64,000 bases of DNA from an uncultured Oceanospirillales bacterium (GCA_913055655.1 CAJXKA010000005.1:124001-188000); one strand, 5' to 3'; shown: positions 32,267 to 44,029, counted from the first letter of the stretch. Made by a program: numbers and translations. The notes: generated from the letters alone by a model not told the origin.

Positions 32267-33031
32267 ATGGCCTCGGGACAACGCCGAATCTACAAAGACG
32301 TGATGAAACAGATGCAGAACATGATCCGGTCGGGTGCATTTCCCGTGGGTGGTCGCCTGCCCCCGGAACGCGAACTCGCCGAGCGTTTCAACGTCAGCCG
32401 TCCGACCATCCGCGAGGCGATCATCGCGCTCGAGGCGCTCGACCTCGTCTCGGTCAAGCCGGGGTCGGGCGTTTACGTCATGGAGAAGCAAAACTTCGGC
32501 AACAGTTCATGGGAAAACATCAGCGCATACGAACTGACGGAGTCGCGGGCCATGATCGAAGGAGAAACTGCGGCCCTGGCCGCCAAGTTCATCACCGACG
32601 AAGAACTGGTCGCGCTTGAGGCCGCATTACAAATGATGGCCGATGAGAACACCCAGGGTGACATCAGTTCGGGCGACGCCGACCGGCATTTCCACCACCT
32701 GATCGCGAAGGCCACGCGCAACGCCATGATGGAATCCATCATCGTCCAGATGTGGAAAATCCGTGACGAGGCCACTCACATCGCGCAGGCCTACAACTCG
32801 ATTTGTGAACAGAATGGACAACAGCGCATTGCTGAACACCAGGAGATTTTTGATGCTCTGAAAGCGCGCGACGCAGATGCGGCGCGGACGGCGATGCATC
32901 ATCATTTTGCCCGGATCCTCAATCGCCTGATCAACACCATGGAGTTGGAGCAGGTGAACGAGGTCAAACGCAAATCCTCAGAGGTCCGGAAGCGCTTCTC
33001 CCTCGGGCACCTCGTCGCCCAGGACGACTGA
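32267..33031 (+). CDS. GntR-family transcriptional regulator with FCD ligand domain
   Basis: 254 residues from the ATG at 32267; in-frame starts at 32171 and 32183 would add residues unlike the family. The winged helix contains GGRLPPERELAERFNVSRPTIREAIIALEALDLVSVKPGSGVYV, the GntR signature. The all-helical FCD domain keeps metal/ligand residues in DADRHFHHLIAKATRN, EHQEIFDALKARD and AMHHHFARIL. Regulators of this type in alginate and uronate loci are released from DNA by uronate or KDG-type metabolites. Divergent from the alginate operon and probably its repressor; the related palindrome at 17300 extends the likely regulon to the other TonB receptor. Its last 54 bases overlap the convergent SPOR gene. 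Confidence 0.9.
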   Translation: MASGQRRIYKDVMKQMQNMIRSGAFPVGGRLPPERELAERFNVSRPTIREAIIALEALDLVSVKPGSGVYVMEKQNFGNSSWENISAYELTESRAMIEGETAALAAKFITDEELVALEAALQMMADENTQGDISSGDADRHFHHLIAKATRNAMMESIIVQMWKIRDEATHIAQAYNSICEQNGQQRIAEHQEIFDALKARDADAARTAMHHHFARILNRLINTMELEQVNEVKRKSSEVRKRFSLGHLVAQDD

Positions 33032-33745
33032 TTCCCCGGCAGGTGTCGGTGTATCTGCGGCTGGCTCCGGCGCGGCGGTTATTTCCGTGGGCGCCACTTC
33101 CCCACATGGAATGACCCTCAACAGGTTGGCGTCGATGCCGGAGGGCGGTGTGATGTCGCCGGTGCCGCCCCGTTCCATGTCCAGCCAGTAACGCGGCTGC
33201 GCTTCGCGCTGCAGCCGGGTTTCGGCCTCGTAGCCCAGGTCGCGCAGCTGGTTGCGTCGGCGGCGGGCGTTCGATTCCTGCAGGAAGTAACCCAGCGAGA
33301 CGCGGTAGTCGCCGGTGTCGTCGGTGACCACGGCGATGTCGTGCAGGCCGGAACGGGTCAGCTCCTGCATGCCGGTCACGGCGTCCGCCATCGAGGGGTA
33401 GGCGGGCAAGGTCACCCAGTAGCCCAGCTCGACCAGTGCCTCGCTTTCGCGGTCGGTGATGGAGTCCGCGGCGTCGAGCAGGGCCAGACGCGCGGTTTCG
33501 CGTGAACTGCGGGTTTCGAAGGGGCCGACGGACCAGCACTGGCGCGCCGGGTCGACGGGCGCCGCGGGTGCGGGCATTTCGGCCATCAACTGGATTCGGG
33601 GAGTCTCCGGCGGCCAGCGACGGGGCGCCGGCATGGGCTCGGGCTCGGCCGGCGACGTGGTGTTCGCCGGCGCAACGCGTACGGCGGCGTAGCCCAGCAA
33701 AGCCAGGTTCACCGCCAGGAGGGCGATTACGATCAGTCTCGACAT
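32978..33745 (-). CDS. SPOR-domain membrane-anchored protein
   Basis: 255 residues from the ATG at 33745. One N-terminal membrane anchor (LIVIALLAVNLALLGYAAV), a Pro-rich linker, then a SPOR fold from about residue 70: CWSVGPFETRSSRETARLAL, TLPAYPSMADAVTGMQELTRSG and DYRVSLGYFLQESNARRRRN. SPOR domains bind denuded peptidoglycan at the division site. The C-terminal 45 residues are acidic and low complexity and overlap the convergent GntR gene by 54 bases. In related genomes a SPOR protein follows birA and a type III pantothenate kinase; here it follows birA directly. Confidence 0.85.
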   Translation of the reverse strand: MSRLIVIALLAVNLALLGYAAVRVAPANTTSPAEPEPMPAPRRWPPETPRIQLMAEMPAPAAPVDPARQCWSVGPFETRSSRETARLALLDAADSITDRESEALVELGYWVTLPAYPSMADAVTGMQELTRSGLHDIAVVTDDTGDYRVSLGYFLQESNARRRRNQLRDLGYEAETRLQREAQPRYWLDMERGGTGDITPPSGIDANLLRVIPCGEVAPTEITAAPEPAADTPTPAGESVVLGDEVPEGEALPDL

Positions 33746-33812
33746 GGTTGCCTGGTATCCCCAACGTCCGCTGTTACGGGATTCGCGCCGCGATGCCGGC
33801 GGCGCCCGGTGA

Positions 33813-34622
33813 TTATAGCGACCTCCCGCCGACGGCGTGAACCCGGACTTCGCCGGCCAGGCATTCGACCGGGCCATCCGGGCCTTCGACAAGCAGCCCG
33901 CCGCCGGGGCCCAGCCCCAGTGCGCGGCCGCTCAGCGGGCCGGACTCGCGTTCAACGACCACCTGCTGGCCGCGCAGCGCGTCCAGGCGCACCCAGTCCT
34001 CGGCGAAACCGGTGAACCCGACGGCCGTAAACGCTTCCATGGCCCTGACCAGCTTTTCCAGCAACGTCCCGGCCGCCTGGTTGCGTGAGACCGATGGCAG
34101 CGCGTCACGCAGGTCCGCCCATTCACGGTCAATTTCCGCCGCGCCGGGATCGCCGCTCATGCCCACGTTCAGGCCGACCCCGATGACGGCGGTGCGCGCG
34201 CCCGCCTCGCCCGGCGCAGTTTCCACCAGGCAGCCCCCCACTTTCCGGCCGGACAGCCACAGGTCATTCGGCCACTTGATCGCCACATCCGGGGCGCCCA
34301 GCGCCTTGAGTGCACGCGCCGAGGCGACCGCGACGACCAGGGGCAGCATGGCGAAATCCTGGCGGCCGACATCAAACTGCCAGCCCAGGCTGAGGTAAAC
34401 GTTTCGCCCGGGCGGTGAATGCCAACGCCGGCCCTGGCGACCGCGGCCACCGGCCTGCTGTTCGGCCAGCACCGCCACGGCGTGACGCCCGTCACGCGGG
34501 CGGCGCAACAGCTCGGCGTTGGTGGAGTCGATCTCGGGGAGTATGTCCAGCGACACCCGCCGGCCGGCGCTACCGGCGGCTGAATGGATCGCATCGATAT
34601 CGAGCGGCTCTGCTGGCCCCAT
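33813..34622 (-). CDS. birA: Biotin--[acetyl-CoA-carboxylase] ligase, HTH-less
   Basis: 269 residues. EQQAGGRGRQGRRWHSPPGRN (residues 54-74) is the biotinyl-AMP loop, KWPNDLWLSGRKVGGCLVE (116 onward) the catalytic Lys region, and GVGLNV the nucleotide part; a small C-terminal SH3-like domain follows (LRGQQVVVERESGPLSGRALG). The N-terminal winged helix of bifunctional BirA is missing, so it should ligate biotin to the acetyl-CoA carboxylase carrier without acting as a repressor. It starts six bases downstream of plsY, in the same minus-strand transcript as the FakA-FakB fusion. Confidence 0.93.
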   Translation of the reverse strand: MGPAEPLDIDAIHSAAGSAGRRVSLDILPEIDSTNAELLRRPRDGRHAVAVLAEQQAGGRGRQGRRWHSPPGRNVYLSLGWQFDVGRQDFAMLPLVVAVASARALKALGAPDVAIKWPNDLWLSGRKVGGCLVETAPGEAGARTAVIGVGLNVGMSGDPGAAEIDREWADLRDALPSVSRNQAAGTLLEKLVRAMEAFTAVGFTGFAEDWVRLDALRGQQVVVERESGPLSGRALGLGPGGGLLVEGPDGPVECLAGEVRVHAVGGRSL

Positions 34623-34628
34623 CGGCGC

Positions 34629-35261
34629 TCAGTCTTGCCCGTCGGACCGCCGGAACCAGTTCACCAGCCGTACGCGCTCGAAACGGTGTTCGGTACCCGC
34701 CGCCAGGTTGCGGAAGTTGCTGCGATGCGTGAAGGCGATGAACAGCCCCAGCGCCGCCGTGAAGATGAGCACGTGGGTGCTTTCACCCAGCCACAGCGCC
34801 GCCGGCAACAGGCTCAGCATGGCCAGCACGGTGGCAAGGCCAACGTAACCGGTCAGCACCAGCGTCAGCACCCAGGTGATGGCCAGCGGCACCAGCAGCC
34901 AGGGCTGCGTCGCCGCCAGCACGCCCACGGCGGTGGCCGCGCCCTTGCCGCCGCGAAAACCGTGGAAAACCGGGTAGCAGTGACCGAAGACGGCCGCGAA
35001 GCCGCAGGCCAGCGCCTGCCAGGACGGTGCGTCGCCCAGCATATTGGGCGCCCAGCCGGCGGCCAGAACGCCCTTGCCGACGTCAATGATGATGACCCCG
35101 AGCGCGAAACGGAAACCGAGGTGGCGCAAGGCATTGGTGCCGCCCGCGTTACCACTGCCACGCGTGCGGATATCAATCTTCTTGATCCGGCCCAGCAACA
35201 GGCTGCCGGACACCGAGCCCAGCAGGTAGCCCACCAGGATTTCGACCATGGCCTCGGTCAC
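34629..35261 (-). CDS. plsY: Acyl-phosphate:glycerol-3-phosphate acyltransferase, inner membrane
   Basis: 210 residues with the PlsY motifs RGSGNAGGTNALR (near residues 34-46), GHCYPVFHGFRGGKG and the late AFTHRSNFRNL. It transfers the acyl group from acyl-phosphate to glycerol-3-phosphate, the first step of phospholipid synthesis. The GTG start at 35261 overlaps the upstream stop (GTGA) and follows GGAG by eight bases; an internal ATG at 35249 is the alternative. The overlap with the FakA-FakB fusion gene, which should make acyl-phosphate, suggests coordinated synthesis of donor and acyltransferase. Confidence 0.95.
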   Translation of the reverse strand: MTEAMVEILVGYLLGSVSGSLLLGRIKKIDIRTRGSGNAGGTNALRHLGFRFALGVIIIDVGKGVLAAGWAPNMLGDAPSWQALACGFAAVFGHCYPVFHGFRGGKGAATAVGVLAATQPWLLVPLAITWVLTLVLTGYVGLATVLAMLSLLPAALWLGESTHVLIFTAALGLFIAFTHRSNFRNLAAGTEHRFERVRLVNWFRRSDGQD

Positions 35262-37087
35262 GTTTTTTGCTCCAGCGCTTTGGGTTCCGGCATGAAGCCG
35301 ATGATAAGCCCGCCACGCCCCAGGTGAACACCCAGCGCGGGGCCAGCCTCCGCCAGGTGGCAGGAATGGATGCGCGGATGCCCCTCCAGCACCCGGCGCC
35401 TGAGTTCACGGGCGCCTTCACGGTTGTCCGCGTGCGACACCATGACGCGATAGGTCTCCTGGTCGTCCATCCCGGCCAGCGCGCGACGCGCCAGGGCTTC
35501 CGGCTTGACCTTGCGGCCGGTAGCGACGCCAGCGACGGTGAGTTTTCCGTCACGATTGGTCAGGATGGGCGTCAGTCTCAGGAATGAGGCGGTCTTGCCC
35601 AACCAGGCGGGCACCCGGCCGCCCCGGACCATGGACACCACTTCGTTCGGCATCGCCAGCGTGCGCGTGCCGGGCGCCACCTTGTCGAGCAGGGCGATGA
35701 TGTCGTCGACCGCCAGGCCCGCGGCCGCGGCCTCCGCGGCAAGTAATGCCAGCAAGCCCTGGCCACAGGCGGCATTCAGCGTGTCGAATAAAGTCACCTG
35801 GCCGGTGTCCATCGCCTCAGCCGCGGTTCCCGCCGCACGCGTTGTGCCACTGAGTTTCGTGGAAAGCCCGACATGCAAAACCTGGTAGCCGTGCACGGTC
35901 AGCAATTCGTAAACGCGGCGGAAATCCCGTGCCGGCGGCTGCGACGTCAGGGGCATGCCGTCTTCCTCGTCCAGCATGCGGTAAAAATCCACCGGCTTCA
36001 GCGTGACCCCGTCCAGGAACTCACGGTCGCCGAAGCTCAGCCGCACCGGGACCACGTGCAGCCCCAGGCGTTCGACCTCGGCGGCCGGCAGGTCGGCACC
36101 GGAATCGGTGACCACGGCGACCTGCCCCGAGAGGTTCATCAGGCCGTGTTGCCATTTCATGTCCTCGGCCTTTTGTTGGCGAATTTCGCCAAATTCCTCG
36201 CAGGCGAGAAACACGTCGGCCGGTTCATTGACGTGAATATGGACGCGAACCCGTTCCTCGCTGCCCGCCACCACCAGTGAACTGTGGTCCAGCGACTGCA
36301 TTTTTGTCATGACCGCGGCGCGGTCCAGCGCAGAACCCTCGATGACGCACTCCGTGCAGAACTGGTGTTCGCCGGGTTTCCAGCTTTCCGCGCCCGCCGG
36401 TTCCATGTCGTCGGCGGCATCGGTCGCCCAGGCCTCGTCCAGCGGGTCGAGGGTGCCATCGATCACATACGCATCGATGCCCTCCAGCAGGTCGACAAAG
36501 CCCTGGCCGCCGGCATCGACCACACCCGCCTGGCGGAGCACGGTGAGCTGGTTTGGGGTGTCCGCGAGCGCATCCTGCGCCGCCGTCAGCCCAGCCTTGA
36601 ACACCTCGCGAACGGGGACGGCGCCCTTCCCGGCAGCGCGGGTCATGCCATCAGAGAAGGCTTCCAGAACGCTGGGCAATGTGCCCGGAACCGGCTCCGC
36701 CATTGCGGTCCAGGCCTGTTCGGCCCCGCGGCGGCAGGCGGCCGCCAGGCCGTCGCCATCCAGGCCGGTGCGTTCGCCGGCGGCCTCCGCGCAGCCCTGG
36801 AACCACTGCGCCATGATCGCCCCGGAGTTGCCGCGGGCGCCATCGACTGCCGCATTTCGAACGCGGTCCAGCACTTCGGGCAGGCTTTGCCGGCCGGGCG
36901 TGGCCAGCGCATCGAGGATCGCCTTGAACGTGAACGCCATGTTGGTGCCGGTATCGGAATCCGGCACCGGGAACACGTTGATGCGGTTGATGTATTCGCG
37001 CCGGCGGAACAGGTGCCGAACGCCGGCGGCGAGCAACCGGGCCAGGGTCGGCCCGTCCAGGTCGCGCGATGTCGTACGTCGTTTCAC
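35258..37087 (-). CDS. FakA-like DAK2 kinase fused to DegV/FakB fatty-acid-binding domain
   Basis: 609 residues. Residues 1-200 form the DAK2 (dihydroxyacetone kinase L) domain with NVFPVPDSDTGTNM (D43, D45, N49 for Mg-ATP), ARGNSGAIMAQ and DAGGQGFVDLLEG. Residues 235-315 match the FakA middle domain: HQFCTECVIEG (C244) and RVHIHVNEPADV (H283, H285) are the metal-site positions, followed by EDMKWQH. From about residue 322 a complete DegV/FakB domain follows (VAVVTDSGADLPA, TSQPPARDF, GLSTKLSGTTRAA, VRGGRVPAWLG) in place of the usual FakA C-terminal domain. In Firmicutes FakB holds the fatty acid while FakA phosphorylates it. Start is GTG. The gene overlaps plsY by four bases. Confidence 0.9.
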   Translation of the reverse strand: MKRRTTSRDLDGPTLARLLAAGVRHLFRRREYINRINVFPVPDSDTGTNMAFTFKAILDALATPGRQSLPEVLDRVRNAAVDGARGNSGAIMAQWFQGCAEAAGERTGLDGDGLAAACRRGAEQAWTAMAEPVPGTLPSVLEAFSDGMTRAAGKGAVPVREVFKAGLTAAQDALADTPNQLTVLRQAGVVDAGGQGFVDLLEGIDAYVIDGTLDPLDEAWATDAADDMEPAGAESWKPGEHQFCTECVIEGSALDRAAVMTKMQSLDHSSLVVAGSEERVRVHIHVNEPADVFLACEEFGEIRQQKAEDMKWQHGLMNLSGQVAVVTDSGADLPAAEVERLGLHVVPVRLSFGDREFLDGVTLKPVDFYRMLDEEDGMPLTSQPPARDFRRVYELLTVHGYQVLHVGLSTKLSGTTRAAGTAAEAMDTGQVTLFDTLNAACGQGLLALLAAEAAAAGLAVDDIIALLDKVAPGTRTLAMPNEVVSMVRGGRVPAWLGKTASFLRLTPILTNRDGKLTVAGVATGRKVKPEALARRALAGMDDQETYRVMVSHADNREGARELRRRVLEGHPRIHSCHLAEAGPALGVHLGRGGLIIGFMPEPKALEQKT

Positions 37088-37173
37088 CCGGGGAGCCTAC
37101 CCGACTTCTGGCACATTTGGCACGTAACCTGCATCGATATACTCACTTACACAGTTTGATCAGGAGTCTGCCC

Positions 37174-37479
37174 ATGGCAACCGACGACATTTTTGAGAGC
37201 ATCAAGGACAATCTGAACGCTCGCCCCGGCCAGGCCATGCTGTTCGGCGTCTGCAAGACGCTCGCTGAGCGCGCCGGCATGGAAACCTGGCTGGTTCGTG
37301 CCATCGCCATCGTCGCGGTGATTTTCCTGACCCTGCCCACCATCATCGCCTACATCGTACTGGCGCTGGTGCTGGAAGAAACCGCCGAGCGCACCCAGGG
37401 TGCGTTCAAGGGCCTGTTCATCACCCTGCGAGAGGGCGTGGACCGGCTGCTGACCAGCGCACGGAACCTGTTCGCCTAG
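37174..37479 (+). CDS. PspC-domain small membrane protein
   Basis: 101 residues from the ATG at 37174, preceded by AGGAG. RPGQAMLFGVCKTLAERAGMETWLVRA followed by AIVAVIFLTLPTIIAYIVLALVLEE is a PspC domain with its single hydrophobic hairpin or span. PspC domains sit in the inner membrane and take part in envelope-stress sensing with PspA/PspB. No other psp gene is nearby. Divergent from the FakA-FakB fusion gene with 86 bases between. Confidence 0.85.
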   Translation: MATDDIFESIKDNLNARPGQAMLFGVCKTLAERAGMETWLVRAIAIVAVIFLTLPTIIAYIVLALVLEETAERTQGAFKGLFITLREGVDRLLTSARNLFA

Positions 37480-37535
37480 ACACACCGAATTCTCGCTGAC
37501 GGCTCTCTCTGGGTCGGCCTGGCCGATCGTCGCCT

Positions 37536-37775
37536 TCAGTACTCTCCGCGGCCCAGGAACGCCGCAAGCGACACGGCATCGAACGGCCAGGCCAGTTCGG
37601 CGCCGCCGGGTTCGCGCCGCAACACCGGCACCCGCGCACCGTAACGCGCCTCGAGGTCGTCATCGTCATCAACATCAACCCACTCCGGCGTCATATCCGG
37701 CGCCGTCGCGCTCAGCAGGCGTTCGGCGACATCGCACAGGTGGCAGTCCTCCCGGGTATAGAAAATGATGCGCAT
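37536..37775 (-). CDS. Glutaredoxin-like thiol protein (DUF836)
   Basis: 79 residues. MRIIFYTREDCHLCDVAERLL has a thioredoxin-fold first strand and a C-x-x-C pair (C11, C14); RVPVLRREPGG supplies the cis-Pro loop and FDAVSLAAFLG the last helix. Members of this short family are probable thiol reductants with unknown partners. Convergent with the pspC-domain gene and divergent from sdaA. Confidence 0.82.
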   Translation of the reverse strand: MRIIFYTREDCHLCDVAERLLSATAPDMTPEWVDVDDDDDLEARYGARVPVLRREPGGAELAWPFDAVSLAAFLGRGEY

Positions 37776-37856
37776 GGTGACATGATGCCGGTTTGCGAAC
37801 CGGCGCGCATCCCGCCGAAACGTTAGAATTCACGCAACCGAAAGCGGAGAAGCGGC

Positions 37857-39236
<1,380 letters not shown>

Positions 39237-39237
39237 C

Positions 39238-40215
39238 ATGCGTTTCCTGCTGCTGACAATCGTCGCCCTCAGCGCGTCGCCCGCGGCCTTCGCCGGGGAC
39301 ATGTACAAGTGGCAGGACGAGGACGGCCTCTGGCATTTCAGTGACACGCCGCCCGCACAGGCTGACCAGGCTTTCGACACCTTCGTCACCCACGGCGAAC
39401 CGCGCACCATGATCACCGCGCGCCGCGCCGGCCTGCGCCACAAGCCGGAGCACTACTTTTTTAACCGCTACTCCGGGCCGGCGGAAGTTGAACTCAGCCT
39501 GGCCCAGGCCAGCAACGTCGTCACGGACCCGCCCCTCCCGGCACGGTTCGTGGTGCCCGGACAGACGGAACAACGCCTGCTGTCCGTCAGCGCCAGGGAC
39601 GAAACCCAGGGCTTCACCTACCGGCTGTCCTTCCGCGCCATGCCCGGGCCGCCAATGGACGACCTGCCGGCGGATCTCGACTATTACCCCCCGTTTGCCC
39701 GCGGCACCCGGTTTCCCATTTCGCAGGGGCTGGATGATTCCACGACGCACAATGACGGCGCCAACCGCTACGCGGTCGATATCGTCATGCCCACCGGCAC
39801 ACCCGTGCTGGCGGCCCGGGGGGGTGTCGTGATGGATACCGAGGAGGATTACCACGGTGAGGGCAAGCAGGAAGCGAAGTACCTGCCGCGCGCCAACCAC
39901 GTCCGCATCCTGCATGACGATGGCACCATGGCGGTCTACGCCCACCTGCAGGCCAACAGCGTACGCGTGGCCCCGGGCATGAAGGTACCGGCGGGCTTCT
40001 GGGTGGCCAATTCCGGCAACAGTGGTTTTTCGTCCGGTCCGCACCTGCATTTCGTGGTGCAGATGAACGTGGGCATGGCGCTGGAATCGCTGCCGTTCCG
40101 TTTTCGCCTGCCCACCGGTGGCCTGATGGACCCGGACCGGCCGCAGATGCTGGAGGGCGTCCTGGCGGGGCCTTCGGCCAACGCTGCGGCAACCGCGCCG
40201 GCCGCTTCGCGCTAG
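39238..40215 (+). CDS. Secreted M23 (LytM) peptidase with N-terminal DUF4124 domain
   Basis: 325 residues with leader MRFLLLTIVALSASPAAFAG. Next comes a short DUF4124 unit (DMYKWQDEDGLWHFSDTPP). The M23 domain occupies about residues 160-310: STTHNDGANRYAVDIVMP supplies the first His and Asp zinc ligands and GFSSGPHLHFVVQ the final HxH. It should cleave peptidoglycan cross-links or activate amidases in the periplasm. The gene follows sdaA with no gap and is followed by an acyltransferase 12 bases on. Confidence 0.9.
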   Translation: MRFLLLTIVALSASPAAFAGDMYKWQDEDGLWHFSDTPPAQADQAFDTFVTHGEPRTMITARRAGLRHKPEHYFFNRYSGPAEVELSLAQASNVVTDPPLPARFVVPGQTEQRLLSVSARDETQGFTYRLSFRAMPGPPMDDLPADLDYYPPFARGTRFPISQGLDDSTTHNDGANRYAVDIVMPTGTPVLAARGGVVMDTEEDYHGEGKQEAKYLPRANHVRILHDDGTMAVYAHLQANSVRVAPGMKVPAGFWVANSGNSGFSSGPHLHFVVQMNVGMALESLPFRFRLPTGGLMDPDRPQMLEGVLAGPSANAAATAPAASR

Positions 40216-40227
40216 GCGCCCGACACC

Positions 40228-41310
40228 GTGCTGGTCAATATCCAGTTCCTGCGCTTTGCCGCCGCCATGCTGGTCGTGTTGTTCCACGAGGCCGCGCACC
40301 TGCGCGCCACCGGCCACGAGGCCGGCTGGCTGTTCGGCTTTGGCGCGCGGGCCGGCTTCGCCGGCGTCGACCTGTTCTTCGTGATTTCCGGTTTCATCAT
40401 GGCCTGGACCACGCAGAACGAAACCGGCCCGGCTGACGCCTGGCGTTTCGCCCGCCGGCGCGTGGCCCGGATCTACTCCGGCTACTGGCCCTTCTGCCTG
40501 CTGGCCCTGCTGGTGTTCGCGGTGACAGACCCGGCCAGGCTCACGCGGATCGACCTGCCGGGTTCGCTGGTCCTGTGGCCCATTTCGATGCCAAAGATGC
40601 TGATCCCGGTGGCCTGGACGCTGGTCTTCGAGATGATTTTCTACACCGCGTTCACGCTGGCCATCGCGGTTGGCGGCCGCCGCCGGGCGGGGCTGATTGG
40701 CGTGGCGTTTGTGGTGGTGCTGGCGCTGGCGCTGTACAACCAGTTCATTGTCCAGGCCTGGTCGCCGGAAAACATCGGCCGTCGGTCGCTGGCGGCCGCT
40801 TACGGGTTCAGCCCTTACCTGGTCGAGTTCCTGGCCGGCGCCGTGCTCGCTTACGTGCTGCGACGGCCTGGTGGCTCGGCACTGTTCGGCTGGGGGCTAC
40901 TGGCAGTGGGTGCCGCCGCTTACAGCGCCGGCGGCTGGATCAACGCCGAAGTGTTTGACGGCCGCATCGGCCAGGGCTACTTCGTGTTCTGGCGCGTCGC
41001 CGTGTTCGGCACCGCCGGGGTCCTGATCGTTGCCGGCCTGGTCCGCCTCGACCAGGCCGGCATCTCCGCACCCGCCCGCTTCAGCCTGGCCACCGGCGGC
41101 GCCTCCTACGCCATTTACCTCAGCCACACCCTGGTCCTGGAGGCCACACGCGGCGCCGGCCTGAACGCCTGGCTCGGTGGCCGGCCCGCCTGGCTCGCCC
41201 AGGCCACCTTCATCGCCCTGGCCGTCGCTATCCTCTGGACCTGCGTGACCTACTACCAGCGCCTGGAACGCCCGCTACACAAGCTGTTCCGGCGCGCGTT
41301 GCGGGTCTGA
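40228..41310 (+). CDS. Acyltransferase family 3 (OafA/YrhL-like) membrane protein
   Basis: 360 residues, about ten membrane spans. NIQFLRFAAAMLVVLFHEAAHLR is the conserved first span with the active-site His, and FAGVDLFFVISGFIMAW the second signature. These proteins transfer acetyl or other acyl groups to sugars of surface polysaccharide. The start is GTG at 40228. It ends one base before the convergent hydrolase gene. The acceptor glycan is unknown. Confidence 0.9.
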   Translation: MLVNIQFLRFAAAMLVVLFHEAAHLRATGHEAGWLFGFGARAGFAGVDLFFVISGFIMAWTTQNETGPADAWRFARRRVARIYSGYWPFCLLALLVFAVTDPARLTRIDLPGSLVLWPISMPKMLIPVAWTLVFEMIFYTAFTLAIAVGGRRRAGLIGVAFVVVLALALYNQFIVQAWSPENIGRRSLAAAYGFSPYLVEFLAGAVLAYVLRRPGGSALFGWGLLAVGAAAYSAGGWINAEVFDGRIGQGYFVFWRVAVFGTAGVLIVAGLVRLDQAGISAPARFSLATGGASYAIYLSHTLVLEATRGAGLNAWLGGRPAWLAQATFIALAVAILWTCVTYYQRLERPLHKLFRRALRV

Positions 41311-41311
41311 T

Positions 41312-42271
41312 TCAGGCTTCAGGACTGGCTTCCAGGAAGCCGTTCACGTCCAGCCAGTGAATAAAGGCATCAAACCAGCGGTTGCTGGTGCGATCCGGGT
41401 TGCCGAGGCCAAACCCGTGTCCACCATCCTGGTACAGGTGGAATTCAACCGGCACGCCGGCGTTGAACCAGGACTCGATCACACCGAACTGGCCCCCGAA
41501 GAGAAAATCATCGCTGGCAATCACGTTGAACATCGGCGGTGCGTTTTCGGGCACTTCCACCGCGCCCATGCCACCATAGATCGGCCCGATAAACGCCAGG
41601 TCCATCGTTTCGGAATGAAGCGTACTGTGCATCGTCAATCCGGCACCGGCCGAAAAGCCGATCATGCCCAGTCTGCTGGTGTCGACACCCCATTCCGCGG
41701 CCCGATCCACGATCATGGCGTAGGCCGCCTCGGCATCCTCGAGCTGGTTGGACAGATCCCAGCGCGGCCGGCGTGGCGGTTCTTCCTCGCCCGGCGAATC
41801 GTCGGATTGTTCCCCTGCCTCGGCGAATAGCCGGTCCATTGACTCCCGGAAGCCGTCCAGTGATTCCGGTGTGGGCTGGAGCCGGTACTTGAGTACGAAG
41901 GCGGCGATGCCGCGATCCGCAAGCGCCTCGGCGACCTCCCAGCCCTCGTTGCCCAGCGACAGCCACCTGAAGCCGCCGCCGGGCGCGACGATGATGGCGG
42001 CACCGTTCGCCTTGTCCGGCTCAGGCAGGAAGGGTGTCAGGGTCGCGGTGGTGATATTCCGTGCCATGGGGTCGCCCCACTGGCGGAACCAGGTCTCACT
42101 CGCGGGCTGGTCCTCGACGCCGCCGGTGCCAAGCGGAATGGCGTTGGGCTCCTCCGGGGCCTCCAGGGGATAGATCGTGCCGTCCTGGGCCAGGGCGGGG
42201 CCAGCGGTGACAAGCGCGACAGTGGCCAGTAAACGCAGCGCGGCCTGGCGAGCGATTTCGGACGTTCTCAT
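41312..42271 (-). CDS. Secreted alpha/beta hydrolase (acetyl-xylan-esterase-like)
   Basis: 319 residues from the ATG at 42271, preceded by AAAGGAG; the reading frame runs further upstream but no ribosome site is there. A leader ends TAGPALAQ. AIIVAPGGGFRWLS is the oxyanion region, GMIGFSAGAGLTMHS the nucleophile elbow, VIASDDFLFGG the Asp region and QDGGHGFGLG the catalytic His. An acidic insert (GEQSDDSPGEEEPPRRP) interrupts the cap region. The family contains esterases acting on acetylated plant polysaccharides. It stands alone between convergent and divergent core genes. Confidence 0.85.
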   Translation of the reverse strand: MRTSEIARQAALRLLATVALVTAGPALAQDGTIYPLEAPEEPNAIPLGTGGVEDQPASETWFRQWGDPMARNITTATLTPFLPEPDKANGAAIIVAPGGGFRWLSLGNEGWEVAEALADRGIAAFVLKYRLQPTPESLDGFRESMDRLFAEAGEQSDDSPGEEEPPRRPRWDLSNQLEDAEAAYAMIVDRAAEWGVDTSRLGMIGFSAGAGLTMHSTLHSETMDLAFIGPIYGGMGAVEVPENAPPMFNVIASDDFLFGGQFGVIESWFNAGVPVEFHLYQDGGHGFGLGNPDRTSNRWFDAFIHWLDVNGFLEASPEA

Positions 42272-42436
42272 GAATCGGCTCCTTTTTATTGGCTTCGTTA
42301 GCCTGCCTAGCTTAACCCTGTTGTCCGAAACACGGGCCGACCGGTTCCAGCGTGGATGGGGCGACATCTGCACGACGCCATGACCCGGCCCGCGCATCTG
42401 CTAAAATGCGCCGCTTTTCCGACGGTTTTCCGCCCC

Positions 42437-44025
<1,589 letters not shown>

Positions 44026-44029
<4 letters not shown>

